Source: JAAYTL01 sp031460505
GTDB taxonomy: Bacteria > Bacillota > Clostridia > Tissierellales > Tissierellaceae
NCBI GenBank assembly: GCA_031460505.1
Contig: JAVKTT010000005.1
Coordinates: 124,001-188,000, forward strand
Reading direction: 5' to 3'
Length of the DNA: 64,000 nt
Shown here: in pieces, positions 61,774-64,000 of the stretch
Layout of the letters: each line of letters opens with the position of its first letter
How positions within the stretch are numbered: position 1 is the first letter of the stretch
Notes under the pieces: generated by a model
What the model was told of the DNA's origin: nothing
Databases searched by the model: none
The model's input: the letters and a program-made list of their open reading frames with translations, nothing else
Position numbers and translations under genes: made by a program

Positions 61774-63009
61774 TTAATTTGGTACACAGATTACTGCTCC
61801 TACTACGAAGTCTCCTGGTGCCATATTTGGATTTGCTTGCATTAAATAAGAAACTGTTGTGTTAAATTTCATAGCTAATGCTGCAACTGTAGATCCTTGT
61901 TGTGGTATATCTGAACGTTGTATTGTATAGGGTTTAGTACCCTTTTTACATGGACATCCTCTATCTTTATGTGGTAGTATACAAAGTTGTTGACCAACTC
62001 TTATTCTATCTAAATCAAGGTTAGGGTTACCTGCCATCAAGTCCATTACAGATATATTAAATCTTAATAATATAGTTGAAAGAGTATCATTCTCTCTAAC
62101 TACATATATTGTTCCACCTGGACAAGGCATTGGGGGTTGGCTTTTTGGGATACAAATTAATTGACCTATTTGCAAATTATTTGGATCGATTCCTGGGTTT
62201 GCTGCAATTAAGCTTGCTACAGTAACATTGTATCTCATAGCTATTGAGTATAGAGTATCTCCTGGTCTAACAACATAGTACAATCCATCACATGGCGGAG
62301 GAGTAGAAGAACTCGGTATACAAATCACTTGACCTATTTGTAAGTTATTTGGATCAATTCCTGGGTTCAAAGCAATTATAGCATTTACTGTTGTGTTGTA
62401 TGTTATTGCTAATTGGTATAAAGTATCTCCTTGTTTTATCGTATATGCAAAGGAACCTGGAGGGCATTGAGTAGGCGTGCTACTTGGTATACAAATCACT
62501 TGACCTATTTGTAAATTATTTGGATCAATTCCTGGGTTCAAAGCAATTATAGCATTTACTGTTGTATTGTAAGTTATTGCTAATTGGTATAAAGTATCTC
62601 CTTGTTTTATCGTATATGCAAAGGAACCTGGAGGGCATTGAGTTGGAGTACTGCTTGGTATACAAATCACTTGACCTATTTGCAAGTTATTTGGATCAAT
62701 TCCTGGGTTCAAGGCAATTATAGCATTTACTGTTGTATTGTAAGTTATTGCTAATTGGTATAAAGTATCTCCTTGTTTTATCGTATATGCAAAGGAACCT
62801 GCTGGACACTTAGTTGGAGTGCTACTTGGTATACAAATTCTTTGGCCTATTTGTAAATTGTTTGGGTTTATTCCTGGATTTATGGCTAATATAGCTTCAA
62901 CTGTTGTATTATAGGTTCTAGCCAATTGATAGAGTGTGTCGCCCGCTTTTATTGTATAAGAAAAGCTACCACTAGGACAGCTACGGGACATTTCATTATA
63001 ATCCTTCAT
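61774..63009 (-). CDS. Seven-LysM repeat protein
   Basis: This protein of about 411 residues is built almost only of LysM modules, each about 57 residues, of the form YTIKxGDTLYQLAxxYNTTV...NPGIDPNNLQIGQxICIP, joined by Ser/Thr/Pro linkers with a Cys at each module border. Modules 2 to 4 are nearly identical; 5 to 7 have diverged, the last with an insertion. LysM binds GlcNAc-containing glycans such as peptidoglycan. There is no signal peptide, so in a spore-former a coat or cortex location is plausible (inference). The ATG at 63009 after AAAGGTGG is preferred to the upstream GTG. Confidence 0.92.
   Translation of the reverse strand: MKDYNEMSRSCPSGSFSYTIKAGDTLYQLARTYNTTVEAILAINPGINPNNLQIGQRICIPSSTPTKCPAGSFAYTIKQGDTLYQLAITYNTTVNAIIALNPGIDPNNLQIGQVICIPSSTPTQCPPGSFAYTIKQGDTLYQLAITYNTTVNAIIALNPGIDPNNLQIGQVICIPSSTPTQCPPGSFAYTIKQGDTLYQLAITYNTTVNAIIALNPGIDPNNLQIGQVICIPSSSTPPPCDGLYYVVRPGDTLYSIAMRYNVTVASLIAANPGIDPNNLQIGQLICIPKSQPPMPCPGGTIYVVRENDTLSTILLRFNISVMDLMAGNPNLDLDRIRVGQQLCILPHKDRGCPCKKGTKPYTIQRSDIPQQGSTVAALAMKFNTTVSYLMQANPNMAPGDFVVGAVICVPN
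62296..62808 (-). repeat. Tandem repeat of three 171-base LysM units
   Basis: Three head-to-tail units of 171 bases, each coding for one 57-residue LysM module, differ at only a few positions, mostly silent. This points to recent duplication or gene conversion inside the LysM gene. Confidence 0.9.
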
Positions 63010-63063
63010 CTTAACCACCTTTCTTTCATTAATCTTTGCATTATATATTATGCAGAGATTTGG

Positions 63064-64000
63064 TTAAGCGTTACTTACACTTTTCTTGAAAAGAATATAA
63101 TTATATATAATAGGAATATAAAGATAGAAGGCAAAAGGTACAATCTTCACTGGGCTAACCTCTAAGGTATTAGCTATAACAAAGTTTGCAATATTCCATG
63201 GAATAACAGCTGATAATAATATTGTAGTATTTGATATATCAGTTGCTAATTCATAATTGTCTATATCTAGTTTTTCATATACCTTTTTCATCATTTGGCT
63301 TGTCATTACAACTGCTATTGATTGATTACCACCATATGCTGCACAGACTAATGATGCTACCGCTGTAGCAAGATATAATTTCGCCCTTGTATCAACCTTT
63401 CTAAATAAATTATAAGACTTATCAAATAAACCTATTTTTTCTAAGACACCTGCCATTGCACAGGAAACAAATATGACATAACCTGGCTTCATCATAGATA
63501 AAACTCCACCACCCTTTAATATAGTTACTAAAGGGTTTGAAGGCTCTAATTTATATCCATAGAATAATGTCTTAAATAAGTCTAGTACTTCCACGTTTTG
63601 AATTGATACTGCAATAAATGATCCGATAATGATGCTAACTATCATAGCAATTCTAACATTTATTTGAAGTATGCTTAAAGTTAACATGATTAGAGCCGGA
63701 AGCAATACCCAAAAATTAATTACAAAATATTCATCTATATCTTGCAAGATAGTATTTCCTGATGTATCTAACGGATTATTTAGAGATAATAAAAAGTATA
63801 TTAATATAGAAACAATAAGTGGTATAATTGTTGTTTTTCTAAATCTCTTTAACATTGGATAAAACTCAGTATCAGTTAAATTTGAAACCAGACTTGCACT
63901 AGAAGACATAGGCGATGCCCTATCTCCAACATAGCAAGCTGCTAGAATTGTACCACCAACCAGATTAAGGTTTATATCTCCGCTTCTAGCCATGATTATT
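63064..64000 (-). CDS. NhaC family Na+/H+ antiporter (N-terminus beyond window)
   Basis: The frame is open to the right edge; an internal ATG at 63993 is not the real start, since the sequence there (GGTILAACYVGDRASPMSSS) is from the middle of an NhaC protein. About 310 C-terminal residues are visible, with several membrane helices. Conserved segments include SCAMAGVLEKIGLF and AAYGGNQSIAVVMTSQMMKK. NhaC-type proteins exchange Na+ (or malate/lactate in relatives) for H+. Direction and partners cannot be judged because the start is missing. Confidence 0.9.
   Translation of the reverse strand, partial: IIMARSGDINLNLVGGTILAACYVGDRASPMSSSASLVSNLTDTEFYPMLKRFRKTTIIPLIVSILIYFLLSLNNPLDTSGNTILQDIDEYFVINFWVLLPALIMLTLSILQINVRIAMIVSIIIGSFIAVSIQNVEVLDLFKTLFYGYKLEPSNPLVTILKGGGVLSMMKPGYVIFVSCAMAGVLEKIGLFDKSYNLFRKVDTRAKLYLATAVASLVCAAYGGNQSIAVVMTSQMMKKVYEKLDIDNYELATDISNTTILLSAVIPWNIANFVIANTLEVSPVKIVPFAFYLYIPIIYNYILFKKSVSNA

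Noticed and set aside
62296..62960. Regularly spaced repeats that might suggest a CRISPR array
   Set aside because: The period is 171 bases, the units are contiguous and coding, and each one encodes a LysM module.
1..64000. tRNA, rRNA, prophage or intact insertion sequences
   Set aside because: I looked for T-loop GGTTCGAATCC-type motifs, rRNA cores, integrases and transposases, and found none.

Overview
The window is low-GC, AT-rich chromosomal DNA from an anaerobic, endospore-forming member of the Clostridia/Bacillota. The evidence is AGGAGG-type ribosome binding sites throughout, two gerA-type spore germination receptor loci, both subunits of dipicolinate synthase behind a sigma-K-like promoter, a coenzyme B12-dependent class II ribonucleotide reductase, an RnfC-like protein and clostridial c-di-AMP riboswitches. 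A Tissierella-like relative is my best guess, but it rests on gene content, not on a phylogenetic marker. I see no rRNA, tRNA, CRISPR array, phage block or intact insertion sequence.

Layout. 1-516: a GNAT acetyltransferase cut by the left edge. 707-2041: a MATE exporter. 2215-8610: a urease locus on the minus strand, in the order putative transporter, ureE, ureF, ureG, ureD, ureA, ureB, ureC. The transporter-like gene has an internal duplication, and its N-terminus is interrupted at a T9/T8 homopolymer pair. 8696-13135: a methyltransferase, an M20 amidohydrolase, a lone RnfC-like protein and ExoA. 13200-19080: a looser region with a ParE/Phd-type toxin-antitoxin pair, a CPBP-like protein, a frameshifted gene, a gene fragment, and several decayed copies of one dispersed repeat around cysS. 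19083-22951: a Fic protein, a TrmA/RlmD-type RNA methyltransferase and an unusual isoprenoid-synthase-like protein. 22991-27869: a TSCPD protein and then the dipicolinate/lysine block (dpaA-dpaB, aspartokinase, asd, dapA). 27916-30240: a DinG/XPD-like helicase with an N-terminal nuclease-like domain.

30241-43560 is rich in osmolyte and amino-acid-conjugate functions. A c-di-AMP riboswitch precedes a glycine betaine ABC transporter. A second c-di-AMP riboswitch precedes an opine-dehydrogenase-like gene coupled to an M20 amidohydrolase. Facing that pair is an AbgT transporter with its own M20 hydrolase. Between these lie class II ribonucleotide reductase, a D,D-carboxypeptidase and a second GNAT. 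43823-52456 holds two gerA-type receptor loci (A-C-B on one strand; A-C with a divergent B) with a DUF378 protein and an ECF S-component between them. 52528-64000 holds a second MATE exporter with a leader hairpin over its ribosome binding site, an AraC regulator fused to a degenerate GH39-like domain, type 2 IPP isomerase, an LCP protein, a DUF438/hemerythrin/PAS protein, a lipoprotein, AzlCD, a seven-LysM protein and an NhaC antiporter cut by the right edge.

The most unusual items are the duplicated transporter-like gene with the homopolymer break, the c-di-AMP riboswitch on an opine-dehydrogenase-like operon, the AraC-degenerate GH39 fusion, the RBS-masking hairpin before the second MATE gene, and the decayed dispersed repeat family at 13-19 kb.
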